Source: Hormiphora californensis
Taxonomy: Eukaryota > Ctenophora > Tentaculata > Cydippida > Pleurobrachiidae
DNA length: 64,000 bases
Assembly: GCA_020137815.1 (NCBI GenBank)
Contig: CM035358.1
Coordinates: forward strand, 7,546,733-7,610,732
Direction of reading: 5' to 3'
Positions 1 through 10,325 of this stretch are shown piece after piece; position 1 is the stretch's first letter; each line of letters begins with the position of its first letter. The translations under genes and the position numbers were made by a program. The notes under the pieces were generated by a model. The model saw only the letters and a list, made by a program, of their open reading frames with translations, ran no database searches and was not told the origin of the DNA.

Positions 1-3000
1 TGGGGGAGGAGAGGAGGGTGTTAGCGCTTTAGAAGGGACTATCTCGGACAGGAGTGGAGTGGGTTCTCAATGGGTTTCGTCTAGAAACCCGTAACCCTGG
101 AGGAGGAGAGGGTGTTAGAGCTTTTAGAAGGGCCTCCTTCCGGGACAGGAGTGGAGTGGGTTCTCAATGGGTTCGTTAGAAACCGTAACCCTGGAGAGGA
201 GAGGGTGTGTAGAGCTTTCGGAAGGGACTCTCCGGGACAGGAGTGGAGGAGTGGGTTCTCACTGGGTTCGTCTAGAAACCAGTAACCCTGGAGGAGGAGA
301 GGGTGTTAGCGCTTTAGGAGGGACTCTCCGGGACAGGAAGTGGAGTGGGTTCTCCCCAACTGGGTTCGTCTCGAAACCGTAAACCTGGAGGAGGAGAGGG
401 TGTTAGAGCTTTTAGACGGACTCTCCGGGACAGGAGTGGAGTGGGTTCTCAATGGGTTCGTCTAGAAACCCGTAACCTGGAGAGGAGAGGGGTTAGAGCT
501 TTAGAAGGGACTTCTCCGGGGCACAGGAGTGAGTGGGGTTCTCAATGGGTTCGTCTAGAAACCCGTAACCCGGAGACCGAGGAGAGGGTGTTTAGAGCTT
601 TAGAAGGACTCTCCGGGACAGGAGTGGAGTGGAGTTCTCAATGGGTTCGTTCTAGAAACCCGTAACCCTGGAGGAGGAGCGGGGTTGTGGTTAGAGCTTT
701 AGAAGGGACTCTCCGGGACAGGAGTGGAGTGGGTTCTCAATGGGTTCGTCTAGAAACCCGTAACCCTGGAGGAGGAGAGGGTGTTAGAGCTTTAGAAGGG
801 ACTCTCCGGGACAGGAGTGGAGTGGGTTCTCAATGGGTTCGTCTAGAAACCCGTAACCCTGGAGGAGGAGAGGGTGTTAGAGCTTTAGGAGGGACTCTCC
901 GGGACAGGAGTGGAGTGGGTTCTCAATGGGTTCGTCTAGAAACCCGTAACCCTGGAGGAGGAGAGGGTGTTAGAGCTTTAGAAGGGACTCTCCGGGACAG
1001 GAGTGGAGTGGGTTCTCAATGGGTTCGTCTAGAAACCCGTAACCCTGGAGGAGGAGAGGGTGTTAGAGCTTTAGGAAGGGACTCTCCGGGACAGGAGTGG
1101 AGTGGGTTCTCAATGGGTTCGTCTAGAAACCCGTAACCCTGGAGGAGGAGAGGGTGTTAGAGCTTTAGAAGGGACTCTCCGGGACAGGAGTGGAGTGGGT
1201 TCTCAATGGGTTCGTCTAGAAACCCGTAACCCTGGAGGAGGAGAGGGTGTTAGAGCTTTTAGGAAGGGACTCTCCGGGACAGGAGTGGAGTGGGTTCTCA
1301 ATGGGTTCGTCTAGAAACCCGTAACCCTGGGGAGGAGAGGGTGTTAGAGCTTTAGAAGGGACTCTCCGGGACAGGAGTGGAGTGGGTTCTCAATGGGTTC
1401 GTCTAGAAACCCGTAACCCTGGAGGAGGAGAGGGTGTTAGAGCTTTAGAAGGGACTCTCCGGGACAGGAGTGGAGTGGGTTCTCAATGGGTTCGTCTAGA
1501 AACCCGTAACCCTGGAGGAGGAGAGGGTGTTAGAGCTTTAGGAGGGACTCTCCGGGACAGGAGTGGAGTGGGTTCTCAATGGGTTCGTCTAGAAACCCGT
1601 AACCCTGGAGGAGGAGAGAGGGTGTTAGAGCTTTAGAAGGGACTCTCCGGGACAGGAGTGGAGTGGGTTCTCAATGGGTTCGTCTAGAAACCCGTAACCC
1701 TGGAGGAGGAGAGGGTGTTAGAGCTTTAGGAGGGACTCTCCGGGACAGGAGTGGAGTGGGTTCTCAATGGGTTCGTCTAGAAACCCGTAACCCTGGAGAG
1801 GAGGAGAGGGTGTTAGAGCTTTAGGAGGGACTCTCCGGGACAGGAGTGGAGTGGGTTCTCAATGGGTTCGTCTAGAAACCCGTAACCCTGGAGAGGAGGA
1901 GAGGGTGTTAGAGGTTTAGAAGGGACTCTCCGGGACAGGAGTGGAGTGGGTTCTCAATGGGTTCGTCTAGAAACCCGTAACCCTGGGGGAGGAGAGGGTG
2001 TTAGAGCTTTAGAAGGGACTCTCCGGGACAGGAGTGGAGTGGGTTCTCAATGGGTTCGTCTAGAAACCCGTAACCCTGGAGGAGGAGAGGGTGTTAGAGC
2101 TTTAGGAGGGACTCTCCGGGACAGGAGTGGAGTGGGTTCTCAATGGGTTCGTCTAGAAACCCGTAACCCTGGGAGAGGAGAGGGTGTTAGAGCTTTAGAA
2201 GGGACTCTCCGGGACAGGAGTGGAGTGGGTTCTCAATGGGTTCGTCTAGAAACCCGTAACCCTGGAGGAGGAGAGGGTGTTAGAGCTTTAGAAGGGACTC
2301 TCCGGGACAGGAGTGGAGTGGGTTCTCAATGGGTTCGTCTAGAAACCCGTAACCCTGGAGGAGGAGAGGGTGTTAGAGCTTTAGGAGGGACTCTCCGGGA
2401 CAGGAGTGGAGTGGGTTCTCAATGGGTTCGTCTAGGAACCCGTAACCCTGAAGAGGAGGAGAGAGGGTGTTAGAGCTTTAGGAGGGACTCTCCGGGACAG
2501 GAGTGGAGTGGGTTTTCAATGGGTTCGTCTAGGAACCCGTAACCCTGGAGGAGAGAGGGTGTTAGAGCTTTAGGAGGGACTCTCCGGGACAGGAGTGGAG
2601 TGGGTTTTCAATGGGTTCGTCTAGAAACCCGTAACCCTGGAGGAGGAGAGGGTGTTAGAGCTTTAGGAGGGACTCTCCGGGACAGGAGTGGAGTGGGTTT
2701 TCAATGGGTTCGTCTAGGAACCCGTAACCCTGGAGGAGGAGAGGGTGTTAGAGCTTTAGGAGGGACTCTCCGGGACAGGAGTGGAGTGGGTTTTCAATGG
2801 GTTCGTCTAGGAACCCGTAACCCTGGAGGAGAGAGGGTGTTAGAGCTTTAGGAGGGACTCTCCGGGACAGGAGTGGAGTGGGTTTTCAATGGGTTCGTCT
2901 AGAAACCCGTAACCCTGGAGGAGGAGAGGGTGTTAGAGCTTTAAAAGGGACTCTCCGGGACAGGAGTGGAGTGGGTTCTCAATGGGTTCGTCTAGGAACC

Positions 3001-3990
3001 CGTAACCCTGGAGGAGGAGAGGGTGTTAGAGCTTTAGGAGGGACTCTCCGGGACAGGAGTGGAGTGGGTTTTCAATGGGTTCGTCTAGAAACCCGTAACC
3101 CTGGAGGAGGAGAGGGTGTTAGAGCTTTAAAAGGGACTCTCCGGGACAGGAGTGGAGTGGGTTCTCAATGGGTTCGTCTAGAAACCCGTAACCCTGGAGA
3201 GGAGGAGAGGGTGTTAGAGCTTTAGGAGGGACTCTCCGGGACAGGAGTGGAGTGGGTTCTCAATGGGTTCGTCTAGAAACCCGTAACCCTGGAGGAGGAG
3301 AGGGTGTTAGAGCTTTAAAAGGGACTCTCTGGGACAGGAGTGGAGTGGGTTCTCAATGGGTTCGTCTAGAAACCCGTAACCCTGGGGGAGGAGAGGGTGT
3401 TAGAGCTTTAGGAGGGACTCCCCGGGACAGGAGTGGAGTGGGTTCTCAATGGGTTCGTCTAGAAACCCGTAACCCTGAAGGAGGAGAGGGTGTTAGAGCT
3501 TTAGGAGGGACTCTCCGGGACAGGAGTGGAGTGGGTTTTCAATGGGTTCGTCTAGAAACCCGTAACCCTGGAGGAGGAGAGGGTGTTAGAGCTTTAGGAG
3601 GGACTCTCTGGGACAGGAGTGGAGTGGGTTCTCAATGGGTTCGTCTAGAAACCCGTAACCCTGGGGGAGGAGAGGGTGTTAGAGCTTTAGGAGGGACTCC
3701 CCGGGACAGGAGTGGAGTGGGTTCTCAATGGGTTCGTCTAGAAACCCGTAACCCTGAAGGAGGAGAGGGTGTTAGAGCTTTAGGAGGGACTCTCCGGGAC
3801 AGGAGTGGAGTGGGTTTTCAATGGGTTCGTCTAGAAACCCGTAACCCTGAAGAGGAGGAGAGAGGGTGTTAGAGCTTTAGGAGGGACTCTCCGGGACAGG
3901 AGTGGAGTGGGTTTTCAATGGGTTCGTCTAGGAACCCGTAACCCTGGAGAGGAGGAGAGGGTGTTAGTCAACAATGGAGGAGAGGGTGTT
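1..3990. repeat. 93-bp satellite array, about 43 units
   Basis: Tandem copies of a 93-bp unit fill this stretch (for example TGGGTTCGTCTAG recurs at 741 and 834). The period is divisible by three, so one plus-strand frame stays open over several units; this looks incidental. Units at 1-700 carry many small indels, the middle is very homogeneous, and the right third carries diagnostic variants (GGTTTTC for GGTTCTC, AGGAACCC for AGAAACCC). Between about 3300 and 3850 three variants repeat as a 279-bp higher-order unit. The array decays into unrelated sequence around 3965-3990. Read on the minus strand, every unit contains CTAAC, a C/T tract and AG, which resembles intron 3' ends elsewhere in the window. 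Confidence 0.97.
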
Positions 3991-4216
3991 TGTGAAGTAA
4001 TCCCCATTCAGAATTTAGTACGGATAATTCTTGATTCACGCCACAGATAGCGGGGCGAATAAGGCTTTTTTGCGGTGCGAATAACGGGGCGAATACAGAT
4101 ATTCGCCGGCTATTCACGGCGTTTTAGAATATGGTCCAAAAATTTATTTTTCTTAGTTTGAAACGTGTTTCAGTTTCTTTTTTTCCAATTTTTGTACACA
4201 TAATTGTCCTCTTTAG
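3991..4216. other. Satellite/gene junction with GCGAATA repeats
   Basis: No gene is visible up to the splice acceptor at 4216. The stretch 4045-4120 holds several direct and inverted copies of a GCGAATA-like heptamer (GGGGCGAATA, TATTCGCC), giving a small foldback. The last 15 bases before 4217 (ending CCTCTTTAG) match the intron end before the homologous exon at 20175. Confidence 0.5.
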
Positions 4217-7200
4217 CAACTACTATGGTTCACAAAACCAACGCGGAGGAGCCCCTGGGGAAAGAGCTCCCTACAACACCAACAAACCTGACGCCAACCC
4301 GTCCGAGTCAATCCACAGAACAGCAAGTAAGAATTCTTAGGTTCTACTTCAAAACTACCTTCCTAGTTTAGTTTAACGATGTGTCCCTGATGTGTCCTCA
4401 AAGTGTCTTCAAAGTGTCCACAAACTCGTATCGTATATTATACCAAAACTAATTGAAATTAGTAGGCCGGAAAGGTTGCCTTAAGATTTGAGCTACCTTA
4501 GGCACCGTAACTTTCACGGGGTATAGACAGGGTACAGATGCTTCGTTTATCTTCGAAAGGGAATGTACCGGTGCCAAAGGTAGCTCAAATCTTAAGGCAA
4601 CCTTTCCGGCCTACTAATTTCAATTAGTTTTGGTATAATCTGCATCATTTTGGGGATTTTTTATCCATGTAGATTTAGTAGAATAGGTACAGAGAGGTTA
4701 GTATCGCGAAATTGAGAAATTTTCATTTTTGACGTCATTTTGACGTCATAAAATGACGTCACGACGTTGTAACGTCAAAATTATGATGTCATATTATCGG
4801 GCCCACTTAGATGAAGATACTGACCAAGTTTGAGATCGATTGGATGAGATTTAAGTCCGCTATAGCGAAAAACCCATAAAGTCATATCTGTTTTTAAACA
4901 GTCATTGTAAAATTTTGAGATATAATATAACTCTTTAGGTAGCACTGCTTGTACAACTTATAACACTGGGCAGTGTTATAAGTGAAAACTTATAACACTG
5001 CCCAGTTATACATGAAAACTTATAACACTGCTGCACTTCGAACTCCACTGTTTCTGTCACACTTAAAAACCGTTAGAAAGATAAACGTGTACGAACTCCC
5101 TCTCTCTCTCTCTCTTTCTTTATGTCACACTCTCAAGCCGTTGCAGCACCGTGATCAAGATAACAGTTACGAACTCCCGGACCCACACATTCTTTATCTC
5201 TCTCACTCTCACTAATCTCTCACTCTGTACCTATATCAGGCGTTATCTTATCTCTGCCTGCTACCATATCATGAATTCGCTCTAGATTGTTACGCACTAA
5301 AGTGTCTCTCACTCTTGTTTAAAAAAATTTACAATGCAATTTTATTATGCCTGTTTTCGTTGTACCTGACGTCAACAATAATGTCCCAGATTCTTACACT
5401 TTTAGACCTCGCAGGCTCGGTCAAAAAGTAAAACTACATCACTCGCAGGCTCGTGAGGTAGTTAGACTTAGTGGCACTCGCAGGATCGTGCACTAAAGTA
5501 CAAGAATCTGCCTCGACCTATGGTCTCGGATCATTATTGTTGTACTTATAACACTCGACCTTCGGTCTCGTGTTATAAGTTTTCAGGTACAACTTATAGG
5601 CATAATAAAATCCTACATAACACTTCCGACGCGTTTTAAGACTCTTATACATCTATTTTTGAAAATTCGCGTTATAGTTTCTGAAAGTTCAGACAATTCT
5701 CTTTCCGTGATTTAGTCTTCGTTTTTCGATTAGAATCCATTTTCAGGGTGTAAATTGAGCTCAAAGAATTTTGGTCTGAGTCTGAAAAATGACGATCTTA
5801 AGACGTTCTGTACGACGTTCCTGGCGATGAAAACGGACCCCACTACGACTAATGCACACACATCCAGTAGATCTACCAGCTGTGAAAAGATGAAGTCTCT
5901 ATCTCTTTTCGTTTGGCGTCACATTCACTTATAAAAAGCGTCTCTCCTATGCGCGTACGCGCGCGCGCATGCCTGTTACACTGAATTTAGGGCAAATGGG
6001 ACCTGTCTGTAACTTCGGTTCCAGATGAGATAGAGACTTGAAATTTTGAACTTGAGTCAAAGACCCCAAGCCGGGTATACATTCCAAATTTCAAGTCAAA
6101 CGGATGAAAGAGAGCCACGCTATAGCCTTTTGAAATCTGGGTTTTCAGCCAAAACACCCATAAAACGTATAACTGCGTTTCTGGCGGCACTTTTTTTGGG
6201 GAGGGGGAATGGCAACCTTTGCGCTTGCCAGCGCAGTGATTATCGACTCATATTTCCAGATCAGGTTAGACAGGGGAGGCCACCATGAGGCCATGATGGC
6301 TATGCTCCAAACCATACTGACTCGTATAGAGAAAGTCGAGGAAAAGATTGGACGGCTGGAGACCAGCGTCTCTCCAGGACCAAATAACTCCTGCCAGCGT
6401 CCTTCTGCTCCCACATGTCAGTGCCACTACCAGCACCCTCCTACATGCCACTACCAGCACCCTCCCCCGACACACCAACCACAACCACCTCCTACATGCC
6501 AGCCGCCCATGGTAGCTGCTGTAACTAAGAAGAGGAAGAGAAGTGGTTAGTTGTACAATGCCCTTCTCTCCCAATCTCTCTCTATAATTCTTTCTCATAA
6601 ATTTCCCGTTTAGACTCTAAATTAGAGTACGATCCGGTAGCCGCGGATGAGGAAGAGGTAAAGCTGATGAAAGAATGGTTAAAGTTAAACACCATCACCT
6701 CGTCAAGCCGGATAAGGTTAGTTTGTAAGTGACATGTGTCTTCATCGAATTACCGGGGTGCCGGGTATATCGTGGTCCGACTGTACTTTGCATATTTATG
6801 ATACATTTCAACGAGATACGGGTACCATGCTCAAGAGAATTGTTGAATTATGTTAACTACCTTCAATTTATCTTTTAGGTCGCTGTTCCTATCTCGGTTC
6901 TCGCGTGAATCTACAGATTACAGTTATCTATTCACGGAGAATGCCAATGCGGTAAGGCCTGGTCGAACACCCTATCCCCGTGAGATCACCGATAGCATGA
7001 TAAAGGTATTTGTCATGAATTCTAACCCTCCTTTACATTTGCGTGAAACAGAGTCTAGCTAGGCAATAAGGTATATAATTGGAGAGAGACAGAGAAAAAA
7101 CAGAGGGGAAGATCAAGAGTGACTCAGTGACCCTGTCAGGCCAACGCTCTGACCACAGTTCTCGCACGCTCCGAGAATAGGGTCAGGCCAATGCTCTGAC

Positions 7201-7399
7201 AGCAGTGACAGCAGTGACCTCGTCATTTTTCCTTTCTTTACTAGGTATAAGAAGTGTTAAATATTTGCATTCGCAGGCCATTAGTGAGGTGGAAGAAAGG
7301 CCAGCGGGTGAGGTGAAACAAAACCTATTGAGTTTAATAAAAAACTTGAGGATACCCGCAATGAGGCCACGAAGTTGCATCGACAATCTTGACATATAA
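4217..7399 (+). CDS. 5'-truncated paralogue of the THAP gene at 19065
   Basis: I join five exons: 4217-4326, 6260-6545, 6614-6716, 6879-7005 and 7277-7399 (TAA stop). Splice phases agree across all joins (entry phase 1, then 0, 1, 2, 0). The first exon encodes a peptide ending PTTPTNLTPTRPSQSTEQQ, almost the same as exon 5 of the THAP gene (PTTPTNLTPPHPSQSTEQQ), with the same GTAAG donor. The next exon is a short coiled coil followed by a Pro/His/Gln-rich stretch and a KKRKR basic cluster. The third resembles the acidic exon 8 of the THAP gene and has the same phases. No THAP zinc finger is present, because the satellite begins 227 bp upstream of the first exon. A nuclear role is inferred from the paralogue only. 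It may be a pseudogene, or its 5' exons may lie beyond the window. Confidence 0.6.
4438..4638. repeat. 201-bp inverted-repeat mini-element (MITE-like)
   Basis: The two ends are inverted copies about 70 bp long, beginning TTATACCAAAACTAATTG and including a GGCCGGAAAGG block, around a central spacer of about 60 bp. It lies in the first intron of the truncated THAP-like gene. No coding potential is seen, and a target-site duplication is not clear. Confidence 0.85.
4728..4792. promoter_or_regulatory. Cluster of CRE-like TGACGTCA sites
   Basis: Perfect TGACGTCA palindromes occur at 4730-4737, 4741-4748 and 4754-4761, followed by half-sites (AACGTCA, TGATGTCA). TGACGTCA is the CREB/ATF consensus. 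The cluster is intronic, so an enhancer role is only an inference; it could also be part of a repeat. Confidence 0.4.
4935..5612. repeat. Multi-hairpin foldback element
   Basis: The region holds nested inverted repeats. TTTTATTATGCC near 5339 pairs with GGCATAATAAAA near 5599, GTTGTACCTGA near 5361 with TCAGGTACAAC near 5584, CAATAATG with CATTATTG, and AGATTCTT with AAGAATCT. Inside and beside these are five small hairpins built on CTCG motifs, for example CTCGACCTTCGGTCTCG and CTCGCAGGCTCG. The left part (4935-5035) repeats CTTATAACACTG three times in both orientations. No ORF of note is present. Confidence 0.7.
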
Positions 7400-8319
7400 T
7401 TTTTAAAGTGAGAGTGGACAGAAAGCTATGATCCTGAGAGTAATGGAGGTTGTAAGGGACGGCAACCTGAGTAGAATGCTGTTTTGGGCATCTCCAACCG
7501 ACCACAGCTGCCTGAGTTATATTTGGCACTTGCGCCCACGCGACGCAACGTAGGGCGCCAATAAATTTCACATTAACCTGCACGGCGTCAAAAAGCCGCG
7601 CAAAAATGAGCTACAAAAAGTTTTAAAATTTTTTTTTGAAATTTTTTTTTCGAGTTTTTTAAGTTTTCAAAAAACTTTTCATGGCTCGAGCTAAAAAGTT
7701 TTTAAATGTTCTACAATCCCTTCGAATACCTCAGCATGCAGCCCTATCGTTAAAAGGGGCCGGCGGCGTATGCTAAGCATGACTGTACAAGTGATACAGC
7801 CTATCGCGGTGAGCAGCGTATTATACACTGTCTATACTACTACAAAAAGTTGACATGTCCCCTTGGGTTGCATTGAAAGGACCTCTTGAAACTCTTTGAT
7901 TTATATAGGATGAATCCCCTGAACCTTTTGACTAGACTGTCCACCGATTCAATTTCGTTTTTTGCTAAGAGCTGCTTGTCTTGAGATGTGCTGTTTAGTC
8001 CAGCAGTCATCAAGTTGTGTGAAAATGTTCCCCGTTAACTTTTTGGTAGGTTGCAACTGTCGTCCGCATGTCAGAGGATACCCTTCAATCATTCTGCTAT
8101 CTCTCCTTTTTGATGAATATCCTACCGCCCGTGGAACCCACTCCGGGCGTAATCATAATATGGGTGCCTCGCAGCTTGTTTATTGGTGCAATAATTGGTT
8201 AGCAATAATTGAGCACTGTTTTATTTCTCGTCTACCGATTTTTTCAAACGGCTCAAACAAAACCCTAACCAGCTTCGACCGCCAAAATTGTTAACTCTGG
8301 AAGGCAACCAATCTTTTAA
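7400..8319. other. Intergenic, no gene recognised
   Basis: The stretch contains an A/T homopolymer-rich segment (7610-7700, long T runs with TTTTT/AAAAA inversions). No conserved coding exon could be supported. Confidence 0.4.
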
Positions 8320-8853
8320 TCCCCCGCTCACTTCCCCAAATTCCCTGACTATGTCCCCAAGCCTGGAGGGGACCAACTGTACGTTCCTCCCTCTGACTCT
8401 GAAGAAGAGGAACAAGGCCTGCCCGAAGAGAGCGATGGTGAAGCTGATGATGAAGACGATGAAGATAATGGTCCATGTCAGTGTGGGAATTGTCCCACTT
8501 TCAGAATAGATGGCGCTAATATTTGCTGTAGTGAATTTGACATGGAGGTAGAGTTATGTGTTACGGAGAAACCAACACTCCGGAAACTTTTAACTGACCC
8601 TGAGGCCATGTCGCTGATATCATTTCGGTATGATAAGGAGTTCAAGCGACCGAAAGAGTCAGACATAGCGAATTGGAATTCCTTAATGCGGCTCACCGGA
8701 TATGGCATGGCCCTAGATATGCTGAAACTGCGAAACTGCCCCCGCACCAAACTTCCCTCGTGCCTAGTGAGTTTAGTGAGGGATTTGTTCCCCGATCCTT
8801 CTGGGAAGTATATTGGCTTCAAAGAAGCATCGAGACCGCCAAGGAAATACTAA
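8320..8853 (+). CDS. P2X7-type intracellular domain, terminal exon
   Basis: The frame is open from just after a TAA at 8317 to a TAA at 8851. Order of features: a Pro-rich start; a Ser/Glu/Asp acidic stretch; a cysteine cluster reading CQCGNC, then ICC, then ELCVTEKP; a helical region with ANWNSLMRLTGYGMALDML; and a C-terminal block with LPSCLVSLVRDLFPDPSGKY followed by GFKEA. This Cys pattern and the PSC..R..FP.P.G.Y.GFKEA ending are the hallmark of the cytoplasmic domain of the P2X7 receptor, which is found detached from the channel in many invertebrate proteins. No channel part is visible. The true first base is uncertain; an acceptor-like CCCCAAG ends at 8361. A retrotransposon starts directly downstream, so the locus may be disrupted or retrotransposon-associated. 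Confidence 0.65.
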   Translation, partial: SPAHFPKFPDYVPKPGGDQLYVPPSDSEEEEQGLPEESDGEADDEDDEDNGPCQCGNCPTFRIDGANICCSEFDMEVELCVTEKPTLRKLLTDPEAMSLISFRYDKEFKRPKESDIANWNSLMRLTGYGMALDMLKLRNCPRTKLPSCLVSLVRDLFPDPSGKYIGFKEASRPPRKY

Positions 8854-8911
8854 GTCAACAAACGGACCCCGCAAATGAACTGCAAATTGGTTTAAGCTTG
8901 CGAATAAGCTG

Positions 8912-9718
8912 ATGGACTATAATACAAGCAAATTTCTTCTTAATTTATTAATTCTGGGAACGGGGTTATCTATTTCATATAACTTAAATTTATTTTTAAC
9001 CAACAAGGGAATTTTTTTAACAAAGCATTTTTTACTAATTGTTAAAGAATTTATTAACTTATCTGAGAGGAAAACGTCTTGGAGGATTGGCACACTAAAC
9101 GTCCACTCAATTATGAATAAGACGTCAGGTGTAATTACACACTTGGAGGAAAAAGGATGCGACATCTGCTTGGTACAGGAGACTTATCTGAAACAGAGTG
9201 ACACAGCTAAACTTCAGGAGATCAGAGACTATGGTTGGAATATCTTCTCCTCGCCTAGAGCGGAACGTTCAGGAGGTGGAATTGGGATCTTGTACAGGGA
9301 TGGTGTCAAGTTGAAATACACTCCGGTAAAAGCAAAGTTTAAATCGTTTCAAGTCCAGGAGGCCCTTATTGGAGGAGGAAAAGATGTGACGAGGCTGTGC
9401 AATATCTATAGACCTCCGTATACTGGCAAGGCACGGTTTACGGAAGCCCAGTTCTTGGATGAGTTTACTGATTATTTGTCAGAGTTGGTCTGCAAAACGG
9501 GGAACCCTATCCTGATGGGGGACTTTAACTTCCAGGTTCAAGACACTCAGAACTTCTATGCGAAGAAGTTGCTTGGACTACTTGACTCTCTTGGATTTGA
9601 TCAGCGGGTCCCACTACAACCTACTCATGTTCGTGGTGGTACTTTGGATCTGCTTCTCTGCCAAAAAGACAGATATTCTAAGGTTCAATCAGTTGAAGTA
9701 TTTCCTGACGGAACGACC
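8912..9718 (+). pseudogene. Endonuclease half of the interrupted CR1/L2-like ORF2
   Basis: After a hydrophobic, AT-rich leader (residues 1-50) an AP-endonuclease-like (EEP) domain follows: RIGTLNVHSI, CLVQETYL with the catalytic Glu, SGGGIGILY, LCNIYRPP and ILMGDFNFQ with the Asp-x-Asn pair. The domain normally ends with an SDH motif; here that motif lies 6 kb away at about 15817, after the inserted element. The endonuclease would nick target DNA for target-primed reverse transcription. The frame runs on to a TGA at 9725-9727, but the last codons belong to the insertion. Confidence 0.9.
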
Positions 9719-9817
9719 GTAAGGTGAGAATCCTTGCTACGCCTTTTATAGTTTGGGCCGGGGCTTATGTCTCCCTTCAAAAGGAGCATTAGTGTCTAAA
9801 GACTGCATTATGCGGAG

Positions 9818-10325
9818 AACTATACCTGGAAGTCAGTGGAGTTGGTCTCGAGCATGGTCCCGTAGTGTCCCCAGCAACGGAGATGTCCCCTGGGCGACCA
9901 AGCTGGCACCAGGTCTCCTCCCTCTAGAGCAAGGATTCAGTGAGTACCCCTCACAGGAACACTGGCAATAGAGGGGGGGGCCAGGAGCCACAAGTGAAGC
10001 CAGGGGGACAGATCTGAGGCAGGTGCACGCTGCGGGGCCGGTGAGAGGCGGACCCCCACAGGCATACCAACAACTATACCTGGAAGTCAGTGGAGTTGGT
10101 CTCGAGCATGGTCCCGTAGTGTCCCCAGCAACGGAGATGTCCCCTGGGCGACCAAGCTGGCACCAGGTCTCCTCCCTCTAGAGCAAGGATCCAGTGAGTA
10201 CCCCTCACAGGAACACTGGCAATAGAGGGGGGGCCAGGAGCCACAAGTGAAGCCGGGGGGACAGATCTGAGGCAGGTGCACGCTGCGGAGCTGGTGAGAG
10301 GCTGACCCCCACAGGCATACCAACA
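9818..10325 (+). repeat. 254-bp tandem duplication in the retrotransposon 5' UTR
   Basis: Two copies of a unit starting AACTATACCTGGAAGTCAG (9818 and 10072) are nearly identical. Each contains a short module with CAAGGATYCAGTGAGTACC and CAGGAACACTGG that can fold into CCAGTG/CACTGG and GTGAG/CTCAC stems. Related modules follow at about 10567-10616 and 10630-10677, with weaker versions near 10709-10750 and 10792-10845. Such repeats commonly carry promoter activity in LINE 5' UTRs; that role is inferred here. Confidence 0.85.

Noticed and set aside
167-3872. Series of plus-strand frames with a repeating 31-residue peptide (GTLRDRSGVGSQWV)
   Set aside because: They exist only because the satellite period is a multiple of three. 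Indels break them, and no start, splice or promoter context supports translation.
1-3990. Regular repeat as a possible CRISPR array
   Set aside because: Units are contiguous without unique spacers; it is a satellite.
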